Assembly: GCA_041071465.1 (NCBI GenBank)
Contig: CP163498.1
Coordinates: 5,040,001-5,104,000, forward strand
Length of the DNA stretch: 64,000 nucleotides
DNA from: Pseudomonas putida
Lineage (GTDB): Bacteria; Pseudomonadota; Gammaproteobacteria; Pseudomonadales; Pseudomonadaceae
Reading direction: 5' to 3'
The position numbers were made by a program, and so were the translations under genes. Under the pieces are notes generated by a model that saw only the letters and a list, made by a program, of their open reading frames with translations, searched no databases and was not told the origin of the DNA. Below, in pieces: positions 37,918-47,862 of the stretch. Every line of letters starts with the position of its first letter. The first letter of the stretch is position 1.

Positions 37918-39710
37918 ATGAGCAAAGAAATTCGCACGGCCGTAATGATCCATACTTCCAAACCGGTACGGACTAAGGTTCCACCCCTGAAAATCCCACG
38001 GCCTTGGAAGCCCGCCAACCCCACTGTTACTCAATCCGCTGCCCCGTATGAAGCTCTCGATGTGAGTGATAAAGAGCTGAAACTTGCATGGCAACGCAAT
38101 GCAATATTCAAGCAGCTGCGGGAGGGATTAATAGGTCAAGCTAAAGCTATGGAGCTTTTGGGTGTCAAAAAGAGTCAATTCTACAATCTCTATAAATCCT
38201 TTCTAGAGTCTAATAGCTATCTCGACCTAACGAGAAAGAAGCGCGGAACAAAGCCGGGTAGTCATAAACTAACGCAGGGCCAGTTCAGCGCTCTCGAGCT
38301 TTCGTTTCAGGAGAATTATAAGGGGCCAAGTGCGTCATCAGCGAAAGTTTGGAAGGGAGCACAAGGACTGGTGCCGAAGATGAGTTGCCGCCTAGCAAGT
38401 ATCAATGCAGGAAATTTGTGGCTGCAAAGCCGGAAAAAGAAAAGTATTACAGGAAGTATGGCAAGGAGGCGGGCGATAATAAATACAAGCCGAAGCCCAA
38501 AAAAAAGATCATGGAGCGTGTACTTCAGCAAGTGCAGATGGATCACACCATGGTTGACATGCTTTTGGTCGATGAATTTGATCGTAATGTTTTGGTAGGG
38601 CGTCCTTGGTTGACAATGATCATGTGTGCCCTAACGAGGGTGATACTTGGGATGTACCTGAGCTTTCGTCCCCCGGGTTTAATAACTGTAGCAAGCGCGC
38701 TAGCCTTTGCAGTCCAGGATAAGTCTGATTTCTTAGGGCTCTATGGAATCGATCCCAAAGAATATCCATTTTACGGCATCCCCTTTTTGATATATACGGA
38801 TAACGCTGCTGAGTTCACGAGTTCTCGATTCATTGCAACATGTAGCAGATGGGGGATGGATTGGGATCATCGTCCAGTCGACAAAAAGTGGTACGGCGGG
38901 TTGATCGAGCGCGTAGTAGGAACGTTCATGGGGGAAGTGCACTTCCTTCCCGGAACCACAGGTAGCAATGTGATTCAGCGAGCGGGGTTAACTCCGGAAA
39001 AAGATGCTAAGTACGACATAATTCAATGTGGGAAGCACTTGCTAGATCAAGCGATCCTTTACCATGGAACGGTGCATGAAGGCTTGCAAAGCACTCCGCG
39101 CCAGGCGTGGTTTCATTATGATTCACAAGGGCTGCTAGATCATGAGAGGGTAATTAGGCCGGATCAAAAGAAGCGCTTTGAGCTTGATTTTTTGGCGCCA
39201 TCCTACAACCACACGATTCAACCATATGGGATAAATTTTGAGGGCAGAAGATATTATAGTATCGAGCTTGACCCGTATATTGGTGCAAGAAATGTGGAGA
39301 TAAGGTTTCAGCCTTATGACCTAGATTCTATCTGGGTTATGGTTCCTGGGAGGTTTCTACATGTCCCGTGCACATATACCAAGAGTCGCCTGTCCAACAA
39401 CTGGGAGTCTTATAGCAGCCATAAAGCCTTGTCTAGTGCCCGACACGTCGGTCATAGCGCGCCTGGAGGGCTGATTGATGATGAGTATGCTTTGGCGGCC
39501 CAAAAAAGGCAGCGCGAACTAGCAGTAGAGGTTGAGACTCAATCAAATAAAAAGCCAAGGCCACCCAAAGATATCACTGCGAAAACGGAGCGGCTACCTA
39601 CTCACCCAGCAGTCCAACCAGTAATTGGCCCGCCGCGTATCATTGAAAGTAGTCGAGATGCGCCGGAGATTTTGCAGCCTACACTGATAATTGATAGGTT
39701 CAAAAAATGA
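37918..39710 (+). pseudogene. TnsB/TniA-like DDE transposase, frameshifted
   Basis: Two frames together encode about 597 residues. The first (37918 or 37906 to about 38370) gives the N-terminal DNA-binding part with an HTH (IGQAKAMELLGVKKSQFYNL) and KKRGTKPGSHKLTQ. The rest is in the -1 frame from about 38370 to 39710 and has the retroviral-integrase-like core: Asp in VQMDHTMVDM, Asp in LIYTDNAAEF, Glu in GGLIERVVGTF, then the Mu-type C-terminal barrel. A single missing base near 38366-38375 would explain the break; programmed frameshifting is an alternative. It overlaps the next gene by 4 bp (ATGA). Confidence 0.85.
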
Positions 39711-40621
39711 TCATGGACACATTCTCATCATACGAACACGTGTTACCAGAATTTCGCCATAATCTTCAGCTCTCTGCGACTGAGCGTATTGAGATCTGCA
39801 GGCATGATTTTTGGATCGACACACCAAAATTCGCCCTGATGTTTGAGTGTATTAACCACATGTCATACACCCGCAATCAAATTCAAACGTCTTGCATCTT
39901 TATACACGGTGCGGGTGGGGATGGGAAATCAGCTGCGTGGCATCGGCTGAAATTTCTCAGCGCAAACTCTGACAGGAAAATGGTATTTGTCGAACTGACC
40001 GAGAACACTAATCGCTTCAAGCTACACGATCGTATCTTGGAAGCGTTTGGCATTGAGGTCGGCCGCCGTAGCACTGCTGACAAAGAAGAGCTTATTTTCA
40101 AGTACATTAAAGCGAACAATATTTGTGCCATCGTCATTGATGAACTAAATGATGCGCTTCTACAACCGTACGCTCAGAAACGCACGCTTCTTTCACTGAT
40201 GCGTAACTTGTCGGGCACTCTAAAATTATGCGTAATTGCGTTTGGAAATACTGAGGCGTGTAGCGTCCTCATGCTGGATCGTATCATTGATCGACGATTT
40301 GTGCAGTTTGCTATCAAGGACTGGGAGATGGGTCAAGACTTCGTTAATTTTATTGCAACCTATGAGGCACATCTTCCGCTTAAACTCAAATCCGACCTCT
40401 CAGACGCTGAGATTAGAACGCTAATCCATACCGAGTCGTACGGCATCATGGATAACGTTGTCAAGATAATGAAATGTCTCGCCATGGATGCAATTGACTC
40501 GGGAGTCGAGCGCATTACGCTGGAGCAATTCCCTCGTTTGCATGACATAGCTATGCGATACGGATTTAACGTCCATGTTCCTAAGAGTGACCGTAATGCA
40601 GAATTGTCTAGTCAACAGTAA
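39707..40621 (+). CDS. TniB/TnsC-like AAA+ transposition ATPase
   Basis: 304 residues. Walker A GAGGDGKS (residues 68-75), Walker B CAIVIDELND and sensor-type region CVIAFGNTEA match the TniB family. Such proteins form ATP-dependent filaments on target DNA and pass the site to the transposase. The frame is intact, unlike its neighbours. GC content is well below that of the backbone genes, supporting foreign origin. Confidence 0.9.
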   Translation: MIMDTFSSYEHVLPEFRHNLQLSATERIEICRHDFWIDTPKFALMFECINHMSYTRNQIQTSCIFIHGAGGDGKSAAWHRLKFLSANSDRKMVFVELTENTNRFKLHDRILEAFGIEVGRRSTADKEELIFKYIKANNICAIVIDELNDALLQPYAQKRTLLSLMRNLSGTLKLCVIAFGNTEACSVLMLDRIIDRRFVQFAIKDWEMGQDFVNFIATYEAHLPLKLKSDLSDAEIRTLIHTESYGIMDNVVKIMKCLAMDAIDSGVERITLEQFPRLHDIAMRYGFNVHVPKSDRNAELSSQQ

Positions 40622-41294
40622 GCTAACTCCATGCCAGCAAGAAATTTACGATCTGGTCTCAGATCGGTTGGCGCTGTGTGAGCCAACCATAATAATAATA
40701 AACGCCGAGCCAGGAGCAGGCCTTTCGACATTGATGGAGAATGTCGCGAACTCTGTGGGCGCAGCATTTATCCCGATCACATCAAGGCCGGCGATAAGTG
40801 GTCGCAACATGCTTGAGGCGTTTTACTATCATTTGGGGCTGGGAGCTGAGGGTATCTCACACCGGGCACCGATTCCAGCCTTTGTATCTCCTCTAATAAC
40901 GCTGCAGTCGATCGTCGGAGTCCTTATTGAAGATGTCGATGATTTTGCTGTAACTATCCCAATGAGAAAAATGACCATAGGGCATCTGAGCAAAATTGCT
41001 TCAACTTTGCCGGGTATAAGCTTGATCATTTCTCAGACATTGTCCAGATGGGATCGCGATCGTAGTATCCGTCACAAAGATATCGAGGCCCCCCAGAAGC
41101 GTGATGAATATTATTTGCGTAGCTTTTCAAGCTTAGCTCAGTACATTGATCACTTTCAAGGCGTCACTGCCTCGCTTGGATTGCCCGATGTGTCGAGCCC
41201 TAAGATAAAGCAACTGTATGAAGTCACCGAGGGAAATCTCGCTTTAACTATGCAGTATCTTTGTCATCCTCTTTTGAAGCGCAAGTGGGAATAA
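40596..41294 (+). CDS. Second TniB/TnsC-like ATPase with degenerate Walker A
   Basis: 232 residues from the ATG at 40596, overlapping the previous gene by 26 bp. The P-loop position reads AEPGAGLST (about residues 37-45), with Leu in place of the invariant Lys. A Walker-B-like VLIEDVDDF and a sensor-type LIISQTLSR follow, so the fold is probably kept but ATP binding or hydrolysis is doubtful. It may act as a structural partner or cap for the active ATPase. I do not know a named family with this pair. Confidence 0.78.
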   Translation: MQNCLVNSKLTPCQQEIYDLVSDRLALCEPTIIIINAEPGAGLSTLMENVANSVGAAFIPITSRPAISGRNMLEAFYYHLGLGAEGISHRAPIPAFVSPLITLQSIVGVLIEDVDDFAVTIPMRKMTIGHLSKIASTLPGISLIISQTLSRWDRDRSIRHKDIEAPQKRDEYYLRSFSSLAQYIDHFQGVTASLGLPDVSSPKIKQLYEVTEGNLALTMQYLCHPLLKRKWE

Positions 41295-41309
41295 CGGGGT
41301 ATATGTAAA

Positions 41310-42297
41310 ATGAATGATGTCATCCATCCAGTTTCGAATGAGCTCTTCACATCCTGGTTGTACCGCCAAGGAGCTCTTCCCACTGTTGCGGACTGGCCCA
41401 TTAATAATCTATTGGAGATCTATCAGTCTTCTATGCAGTATTCTGATTTCGATCCTGACTTTTATTTGCCAAGCGGATTCAGCAGTCGCGCGCTTGCACG
41501 GCTTGGAATGACAGGCTCTGACCTTTCTGTTTTTGCACCGAAAAGTTCTTGGCTTATACCACGTTTTTATCGTGGTGCATTCTGCTACGAATGCTTCTGT
41601 GATCACATTCGATCATTCAAACTCCCCACAATGCTCACTGAGTGGTGTTCAGTAGTTCAAACTGTTTGTCCTATACACGTAGCGCCGTTGCTCGACACAC
41701 CTGGAAAACAAGGCTACAAGCTTAATATGGCAGTGAAAATCTTTTCATCTTATCATGCACAGCCAAGTGCGGTGGCTTTTCCCCACTCTACTCTGACCCC
41801 CAAGCTGGCTAGCGCATTGCTGACATTGCAGGCTTTTATGTCCAGTATTGAGATTAATGCATCGTGGGGCGCGGGATGATGCTGAATGGCGTTTAATTCA
41901 GACTTTAATGAGGATATTTCTTTATCCCCGGTTTGGCATAATTGCCTCTTTGTTTCCTAAGCAATCGGTTGGGACTGATGCTCAGCTTTTTCGATATAAT
42001 TTTCACTTGGGGCCATTAATTGGTTCGGTAGTGCGTAGGCAATTGGCAGTGCTGTTGACTGGCCTGATCTTGGATGTTTTGGAAGAGCGTGAGCGGCTAG
42101 AAGCGGAGCACTATCTTCAGTCATTTGATCGGCGTTATTACTTTTTTGATAGCGCAGCCGGGCTAGGTCTGTCTGCCAACGTCTTTACTCCAGAGCATGG
42201 AAGGCAGCTCTTCGTCCAACTGACACAGCTCTCAACCAAAATTTACAGTCCTTACCTGGCAGAATTTATTGAAGCGTTTGGTGGCAGGGATCGATAG
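41310..42297 (+). pseudogene. TniQ-like target-selection protein, frameshifted in a G tract
   Basis: The first frame (41310-41879) gives 189 residues with the TniQ start (ELFTSWLYRQGALPTVADW) and the zinc-type segments CYECFCDH and CPIHVAPL. It ends at a TGA just after SSIEINASWGAG. The next frame (41848-42297) continues smoothly with ARDDAEWRLIQTLMRIF and about 130 more residues. Removing one G from the GGGG run at about 41865 restores one reading frame of about 328 residues. TniQ/TnsD proteins choose the target site. Confidence 0.78.
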
Positions 42298-42315
42298 GTA
42301 TCATCCGGAGGAAAT

Positions 42316-42726
42316 ATGCTGCTGCAGTTCGTGACACAGGTTCGGTTCTCCATGCCCTTTGCCGTCACCCAAGATGGCGCAGTTTTTGGGCCGAAAGCGG
42401 ATGTAGGGATGTTCGTTTTATTTCCGTCGAGGAAAATACTCGCCTGGTTTCATGCGAATGACCGACTTAGGAACAAGGTAGGCACTCTGCGGCTCATGCT
42501 GTCCGGGCCGTTATCCTCATGTGTAACCAAGCTTGTGTGGATCAATGCTCATGGTCTAACTGAAACGCAGCAGACCGCTGATGTGGTCGACGCGTTCATG
42601 GATCTCTTCTACGACTACCCAGCTTCAGTTTATGGAAGCCAGGCCGTAGTGCGCTACATTGCAAGACCTGCCTTTGATTCGCTGATGAACAAAGCTTTGG
42701 CTCGTTACAATCGATATCTCATGTAG
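42316..42726 (+). CDS. Hypothetical protein at the end of the transposition module
   Basis: 136 residues with an excellent ribosome binding site (GGAGGAA). Family not recognised. The sequence is globular, with no signal or membrane segment (LLQFVTQVRFSMPFAVTQDG; WFHANDRLRNKVGTLRLM). It starts 18 bp after the tniQ stop and shares its low GC, so it probably belongs to the element. Confidence 0.7.
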   Translation: MLLQFVTQVRFSMPFAVTQDGAVFGPKADVGMFVLFPSRKILAWFHANDRLRNKVGTLRLMLSGPLSSCVTKLVWINAHGLTETQQTADVVDAFMDLFYDYPASVYGSQAVVRYIARPAFDSLMNKALARYNRYLM

Positions 42727-42730
42727 AAAC

Positions 42731-42764
42731 TTGTCAGGTTTCGGCTTATCAGGACACCTGACAA
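42731..42764. repeat. Inverted repeat between the transposition module and the Qat operon
   Basis: TTGTCAGGT (42731-42739) and ACCTGACAA (42756-42764) are perfect inverse complements. A nested TCAGG/CCTGA pair lies inside. There is no T-run, so a plain terminator is less likely. TGTCA at each end is a common transposon terminus, and resolvase sites also follow tniQ in Tn5053 elements, so this is a candidate recombination site or promoter element for qatA. Confidence 0.5.
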
Positions 42765-42865
42765 CACTCCATGTGCCGATTCAAGCACTGCTAACGTTGG
42801 CGCTTACTGGCCCATTGCCTGTATAACTACACCCCATCAGCACATTGCAGGCGAGGGACAGCTCA

Positions 42866-44824
42866 GTGTTTTTAAACGACCAGGAAACCGCAACGGACTT
42901 GCTGTACTACAGCGCGATCTCCAAAACGGTTGTGAAGCTCATCAAGGATACGCCTGACATCCCCATCACCATTGGTGTTCACGGGGACTGGGGTGCCGGT
43001 AAGTCCAGCGTCCTGCGCATGACGCAGGATGAGCTTAAAGCCAACGATCGTGTCTGCTGCATCTGGTTTAACGGCTGGACGTTCGAAGGGTTTGAAGACG
43101 CCAAAACGGTAGTCATCGAGACGATCGTCGATGAGCTGAAGCGAGCCAGGCCAAACTCGGCAAAAGTGAAAGCCGCTGCTGCCAAGGTGCTCAAGCGTGT
43201 CGATTGGCTGAAGGTCGCGCGCAAAGCCGGCGGCTTCGCGTTCACTGCCATGACCGGCATCCCCACCATGGATCAGTTGAAGGGGGTGTATGACCTGGTC
43301 ACGTCCGTGGTTACAAACCCAATGGATCATGTAAGCAAGGATGATCTAAAGGGTGCTGCCGAGAAGATCGGTGACTTCCTCAAGGAGGGCGGTGACGACT
43401 CCGAGAAGCTCCCTGAGCACATTCATAAATTCCGAGAGGAGTTCAAAGAGCTGCTAGACGCCGCCGACATCGACCAGCTCGTTGTCATCGTGGACGACCT
43501 CGACAGGTGCTTGCCGAAGACGGCAATCGAAACGTTGGAAGCGATCCGGTTGTTCTTGTTCGTTGAGCGCACCGCCTTCGTCATCGGTGCAGACGAAGCC
43601 ATGATCGAATATGCAGTGCGTGAGCATTTCCCTGACCTCCCGCAAAGCTCAGGCCCGTCGAATTACGCACGCAATTACCTCGAGAAGCTGATCCAGGTAC
43701 CATTCCGCATCCCGGCGCTTGGATTGGCAGAGACGCGTGTCTACATCACCTTGCTGCAGCTTGAGAATGTCCTGGGTGCTGATAACTCCAAGTTTCAAGC
43801 GTTGCTGGACATCGCCCGAGAGGACATGAAGCGGCCGTGGAAGAGCAAGGGGCTCGAGCGCAGCGTCGTGCAGACGGCCATGGGCGGCACGCTGACCGAG
43901 GAGGTTAGCCAGGCGATAACCATCAGCGCCCATGTCACCAAGATCCTGAGTGAAGGCACGCGCGGTAACCCACGCCAGATCAAGCGATTCCTGAACTCCA
44001 TGATGCTCCGCCAGGCGATCGCTGAAGAGCGTGGGTTTGGCAACGAGATCAGTCGGCCAATCCTCGCGAAGATCATGTTGGCTGAGCGCTTTTACAGCGA
44101 TTTCTACGAGCAGATCGCGAGGCTCGCATCCTTGGCGCAGGACGGCGCACCAGAGGCTCTCGCCGGGCTTGAGAAGCGGGCGAGGGCCGCGCCTCACGAA
44201 GTCGAGGATGACGAGCAGGATACGGGTGAGCGAAAGGCTAAACCCAAGGTGGCCGTGGCCATCGGTGCTGAGCTTCAGCAATGGCTTAAAAGTGACTGGG
44301 CGCTCAACTGGGCACGGATCGACCCGACACTCGTCGGTGTTGATCTGAGGCCTTACGTCTTTGTAACCAGGGACAAGCGTAGCTCCCTCGCAGGTTTCGT
44401 AGCTACCAGCCAGCTTGAAGCGTTGGTAGAGACTTTGATGGGCCCACGCATGAAGCTGAAGAGCGCGCCTGTGCTCAACGGCATGCGCGAGCTGTCCGCT
44501 CCCGATTCTGAAGAAGTCTTCGATGCGATCCGCGATCGTATCCTCCAGGGAGACATCTTCGATAAGCGCCCTCAGGGCATCGACGGTCTGGTTGGCCTAG
44601 TCAAAGAACAGCCACGGCTTCAAAACCGACTGCTCGAATTCATACGGGGACTACCTGTCGAGCGACTGGGTGGCTGGGCGGCGTCCTCTTGGAGCGAGTG
44701 CTTGGTTGAGCCAGCCGCAAAATCAGCGCTCCAGGCCGTTCAAGAACAGTGGGCCGCACAGGTCGAGAACAAAAAACTCAAAGTAGCCGCTGAGCAATTG
44801 TTGGATCTCGGCCCGAAACGCTAA
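42866..44824 (+). CDS. qatA: QatA: KAP-family P-loop NTPase of the Qat anti-phage system
   Basis: The GTG at 42866 (MFLNDQETATDLLYY) follows GAGGGA by 7 bases; a TTG at 42845 is weaker. The about 652-residue protein has the KAP pattern: Walker A GDWGAGKS (residues 40-47), VCCIWFNGWTFEG, and Walker B LVVIVDDLDRCLP. It is the ATPase of the four-gene QatABCD system described by Gao and co-workers. The GC content is higher than that of the transposition genes. It begins a tight operon with qatB 10 bp downstream. Confidence 0.9.
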   Translation: MFLNDQETATDLLYYSAISKTVVKLIKDTPDIPITIGVHGDWGAGKSSVLRMTQDELKANDRVCCIWFNGWTFEGFEDAKTVVIETIVDELKRARPNSAKVKAAAAKVLKRVDWLKVARKAGGFAFTAMTGIPTMDQLKGVYDLVTSVVTNPMDHVSKDDLKGAAEKIGDFLKEGGDDSEKLPEHIHKFREEFKELLDAADIDQLVVIVDDLDRCLPKTAIETLEAIRLFLFVERTAFVIGADEAMIEYAVREHFPDLPQSSGPSNYARNYLEKLIQVPFRIPALGLAETRVYITLLQLENVLGADNSKFQALLDIAREDMKRPWKSKGLERSVVQTAMGGTLTEEVSQAITISAHVTKILSEGTRGNPRQIKRFLNSMMLRQAIAEERGFGNEISRPILAKIMLAERFYSDFYEQIARLASLAQDGAPEALAGLEKRARAAPHEVEDDEQDTGERKAKPKVAVAIGAELQQWLKSDWALNWARIDPTLVGVDLRPYVFVTRDKRSSLAGFVATSQLEALVETLMGPRMKLKSAPVLNGMRELSAPDSEEVFDAIRDRILQGDIFDKRPQGIDGLVGLVKEQPRLQNRLLEFIRGLPVERLGGWAASSWSECLVEPAAKSALQAVQEQWAAQVENKKLKVAAEQLLDLGPKR

Positions 44825-44834
44825 GGAATGCAGC

Positions 44835-45716
44835 ATGGGAACATCGAAAGGTTACGGGGGATCTGTTTCTGGACTGGTTCCGTCTTGGGTGGATGATGTG
44901 GCGCCTGCAACCAACCCGGGTCAATCCGATGAAGCTGGGCAGCCCTCAAATCCTTCTAGCGATCCAAACAGTCCGAACAATCCTAATCAGCCAGGGCAGG
45001 GAGGTCAGTCAGGGCAGCGTCCTATAGACAACAATGGCACGGCCAAGCTGCAGCCGGCTAGAACACAGTTCACCCGCTTTGCCAGAGCTGGAAGCCGCAG
45101 CGCGTTGGGCAGGGCACTCTCCAGCTATGTGAGAAGCGGGACAGGCGGGGCTGGACGTGCGGCCCGGCGAATGGGAGCGTCCCGCGCAGCGGCTGGTCGC
45201 CTGCTTGGCGTCATCAGGGATGTGCAGCGCTTCGGCGCTGCCGAGGTATTGCGCCGGCTGAATCTGAATGGCCTGGCAGGCCGCCCATCTTCTGAAGTGT
45301 TCATGGCCCTGGTTGAGTTTGTATGTCCCGCCGGCGGGGCGATCGACGAGGCGGTGGCACGTCAGGCCATGCTCGAGAATGTCATCGCGCTCGTAGAGTC
45401 CGGCGAAACCACGTTCGACGAAATGACACCCGAGCAGATGAACGAATTTTTCCTAGATTTCGTGTCGCAGTCGATTGAGGGGATGGTTATGGCTGACCTT
45501 GGTCAGCGAGGCGTGACCATTCCCGATGACGTTGACGCGGTCGAGCGTATGCAAACTGAGCTTCACGACTTCATTACCGGCGCCACGCGCGGTCGGCTAT
45601 CCGATCGACTGGAGGGATTGCCAGGGCTGACTGACCAGGACATACAGGGCGTTATCAGCCGAATTTACGAGTCAGCGTTTGAGATCATTGCCGTTGCAGG
45701 GGAGGCAGCACAATGA
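44835..45716 (+). CDS. qatB: QatB: partner protein of the Qat system
   Basis: 293 residues with AGGAA upstream. A low-complexity Asn/Pro/Gly/Gln-rich region (about residues 33-72, e.g. SDPNSPNNPNQPGQGGQSGQ) precedes a basic Arg/Ala segment (TRFARAGSRSALGRALSSY) and a helical C-terminal part. No enzyme motif is visible, which fits the unassigned function of QatB. Its position between qatA and the QueC-like gene identifies it; the stop overlaps qatC by 4 bp. Confidence 0.85.
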   Translation: MGTSKGYGGSVSGLVPSWVDDVAPATNPGQSDEAGQPSNPSSDPNSPNNPNQPGQGGQSGQRPIDNNGTAKLQPARTQFTRFARAGSRSALGRALSSYVRSGTGGAGRAARRMGASRAAAGRLLGVIRDVQRFGAAEVLRRLNLNGLAGRPSSEVFMALVEFVCPAGGAIDEAVARQAMLENVIALVESGETTFDEMTPEQMNEFFLDFVSQSIEGMVMADLGQRGVTIPDDVDAVERMQTELHDFITGATRGRLSDRLEGLPGLTDQDIQGVISRIYESAFEIIAVAGEAAQ

Positions 45717-47089
45717 GACACCACAGCATAATCTGCAGGCTCGGCGCCGGTGATATTGACCTGATCGAGATTCAGCACCCAGGAAGCCGTGAAACCTCAA
45801 TCTCATTCCTGGATGGTTACCAGCGTCTCTGCTTTGGTATCGGGCAAGCGATCGATCAACTCGCGAGTAAGGGCATGCGCCCCAGTGAGACTTCAATCGA
45901 CCTGGCCCTCGTAGCCGGAGCACTCACGGCGGCTGATACCCGGATATCCCGGAAGACTGAATCCCAGAATGCCTGGACGCGCGAGATCGACCTTTACGTG
46001 CCTGTGGCAGATCCTGCGTTGTGGACTTCGATGTCAGCGCTGCTTGCCTCGACCTTGCATTTCTTAACCGGCGATCGATGGAGGATCTTCTTCCGTGCCC
46101 GGCCTGATGGCGTGGAGGAGCTGGCACCCATCGTGGAACTCTTTCGGAGCTCGACTCCCACAAGCGTGTGTCTGTTCTCTGGTGGTATGGACAGCTTCAT
46201 TGGCGCGATTGACTTGCTGGCCCAAGGGGAGTCTCCGCTACTGGTGAGCCACTACTGGGACTCCAACAGCACCAGCAAGTATCAGGATCAATGCCTGGAA
46301 GCGCTCCAGGAGCGATACCCAGACAGCGCGATCCACCAGGTACAGGCCAGGGTGGGTTTCCCGCAGGGGCTCGTGGCCAACACCAAGGGTGAAGATACGC
46401 TGCGAGGTAGATCATTCCTGTTCTTCGCCTTGGCGGCGTTGGCGGCCGATGCCACAGGCGAAGAGATGGTGATCCATGTACCTGAGAACGGTCTGATCTC
46501 CTTGAATGTGCCACTGGATCCACTGCGGTTGGGCGCTCTGAGCACCCGAACGACGCATCCCTACTACATGGCTCGCGTGAACGAGCTCTTTGCTGGCCTT
46601 GGGCTTCGGATGCGGTTGCACAACATGTATGGGCATCGCACCAAGGGGCAGATGGCCGAGCACTGTGTTGATGGCGAATTTCTCCGCGCAAACGTGCATA
46701 AAACCATGTCGTGCTCCTCACCGGGCAAGGCACGATATCAAAGGGATCCGACCAATCGGCAACCCAAGCACTGCGGCTTCTGCGTTCCCTGTATCATCCG
46801 GCGGGCGGCCATTGCTCATGGGTGCGGCGATGATACAACCCCGTATGTGATTCCCGACTTGCACGCTGATGTCTTGAACACTAACAAGGCTGACGGGGCA
46901 CATGTGCGTTCATTCCAGATGGCCATCCGCCGCCTGGAAAGAGCGCCGCACAGTTCGAGGTTCGACATTCACATCCCAGGCCCCTTGATCGACCATCCGG
47001 ACGACCACCAGGCGTATGAGCAGGTGTATGTGGACGGCCTCAATGAAGTAGATCGATATTTGACTGGAATCAGGGCGCAACCCCTATGA
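45713..47089 (+). CDS. qatC: QatC: QueC-like ATP-dependent enzyme of the Qat system
   Basis: 458 residues. The PP-loop SGGMDS (residues 156-161) within VCLFSGGMDSFIGAIDLL and the zinc cluster HCGFCVPC mark a relative of 7-cyano-7-deazaguanine synthase. In defence systems such QueC-like proteins may modify a protein or nucleotide; the substrate here is not established. An N-terminal about 140-residue extension precedes the QueC part. It overlaps both neighbours by 4 bp, so translation is coupled. Confidence 0.92.
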   Translation: MRHHSIICRLGAGDIDLIEIQHPGSRETSISFLDGYQRLCFGIGQAIDQLASKGMRPSETSIDLALVAGALTAADTRISRKTESQNAWTREIDLYVPVADPALWTSMSALLASTLHFLTGDRWRIFFRARPDGVEELAPIVELFRSSTPTSVCLFSGGMDSFIGAIDLLAQGESPLLVSHYWDSNSTSKYQDQCLEALQERYPDSAIHQVQARVGFPQGLVANTKGEDTLRGRSFLFFALAALAADATGEEMVIHVPENGLISLNVPLDPLRLGALSTRTTHPYYMARVNELFAGLGLRMRLHNMYGHRTKGQMAEHCVDGEFLRANVHKTMSCSSPGKARYQRDPTNRQPKHCGFCVPCIIRRAAIAHGCGDDTTPYVIPDLHADVLNTNKADGAHVRSFQMAIRRLERAPHSSRFDIHIPGPLIDHPDDHQAYEQVYVDGLNEVDRYLTGIRAQPL

Positions 47090-47853
47090 GCCAAGCAGTG
47101 CGCGAGCGTCCGAAATGGGTGGATTTTCACTGCCACCTGGATCTCTATTCCAACCATGAAGCCTTGATTCGTGAATGCGATCGGGAAGGGGTAGCCACGC
47201 TCGCTGTCACTACCACTCCAAAGGCTTGGGCTCGAAATCAGGAGTTGGCGAGTACTTCAAAGCATGTACGGGTCGCTTTGGGTTTGCACCCGCAACTGGT
47301 AGCCGAGCGGGAAGGGGAGCTCGCACTGTTCGAGCGTTTGTTGGAGGGGACACGATACATCGGTGAAATTGGCCTCGATGCTGGCCCTAAATTCTACTCC
47401 AACTTCGAGGCGCAGGAGCGCGTCTTCTCTCGGATCCTGTCAGCCTGTTCTGAACAAGGTGGCAAGATTCTTACAGTGCATAGCGTCCGCACTGCCGCAA
47501 AGGTGCTGGGACACATCGAGCGCCTGCTTGCACCTGATCGCGGGAGGGTTGTGCTTCACTGGTTCACTGGCAGTGCAACTGAGGCCAGGCGGGCTCTGGA
47601 TATCGGGTGCTACTTTTCGATCAACATTGAGATGTTGAAGTCAACGAAGCATCGGGCGCTCGTGGCATCGCTGCCACTTGATCGTATGCTCACAGAAACA
47701 GATGGGCCGTTCGTGCAAGCGGGTGGTAAGCCGTTAGCCCCTCCAGATGTAAAGAATGCGATTCAGGCGATTGCTTCACTCAAGGGGCTCGACACTGAGC
47801 AGGTCGCAAATCAGATTGTTAGCAACCTGGGTAGCCTCCTGCGTAGTTGCTAG
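47086..47853 (+). CDS. qatD: QatD: TatD-like metal-dependent nuclease of the Qat system
   Basis: 255 residues with the TatD metal-binding set: FHCHLD near residue 10, GEIGLDAG, TVHSVR, LHWFTGS, and LTETDGPF. TatD proteins are metal-dependent DNases. As the fourth gene of the operon it completes QatABCD. No frameshift is seen, so the defence operon appears intact. Confidence 0.92.
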   Translation: MSQAVRERPKWVDFHCHLDLYSNHEALIRECDREGVATLAVTTTPKAWARNQELASTSKHVRVALGLHPQLVAEREGELALFERLLEGTRYIGEIGLDAGPKFYSNFEAQERVFSRILSACSEQGGKILTVHSVRTAAKVLGHIERLLAPDRGRVVLHWFTGSATEARRALDIGCYFSINIEMLKSTKHRALVASLPLDRMLTETDGPFVQAGGKPLAPPDVKNAIQAIASLKGLDTEQVANQIVSNLGSLLRSC

Positions 47854-47862
47854 TGCTGCCCA

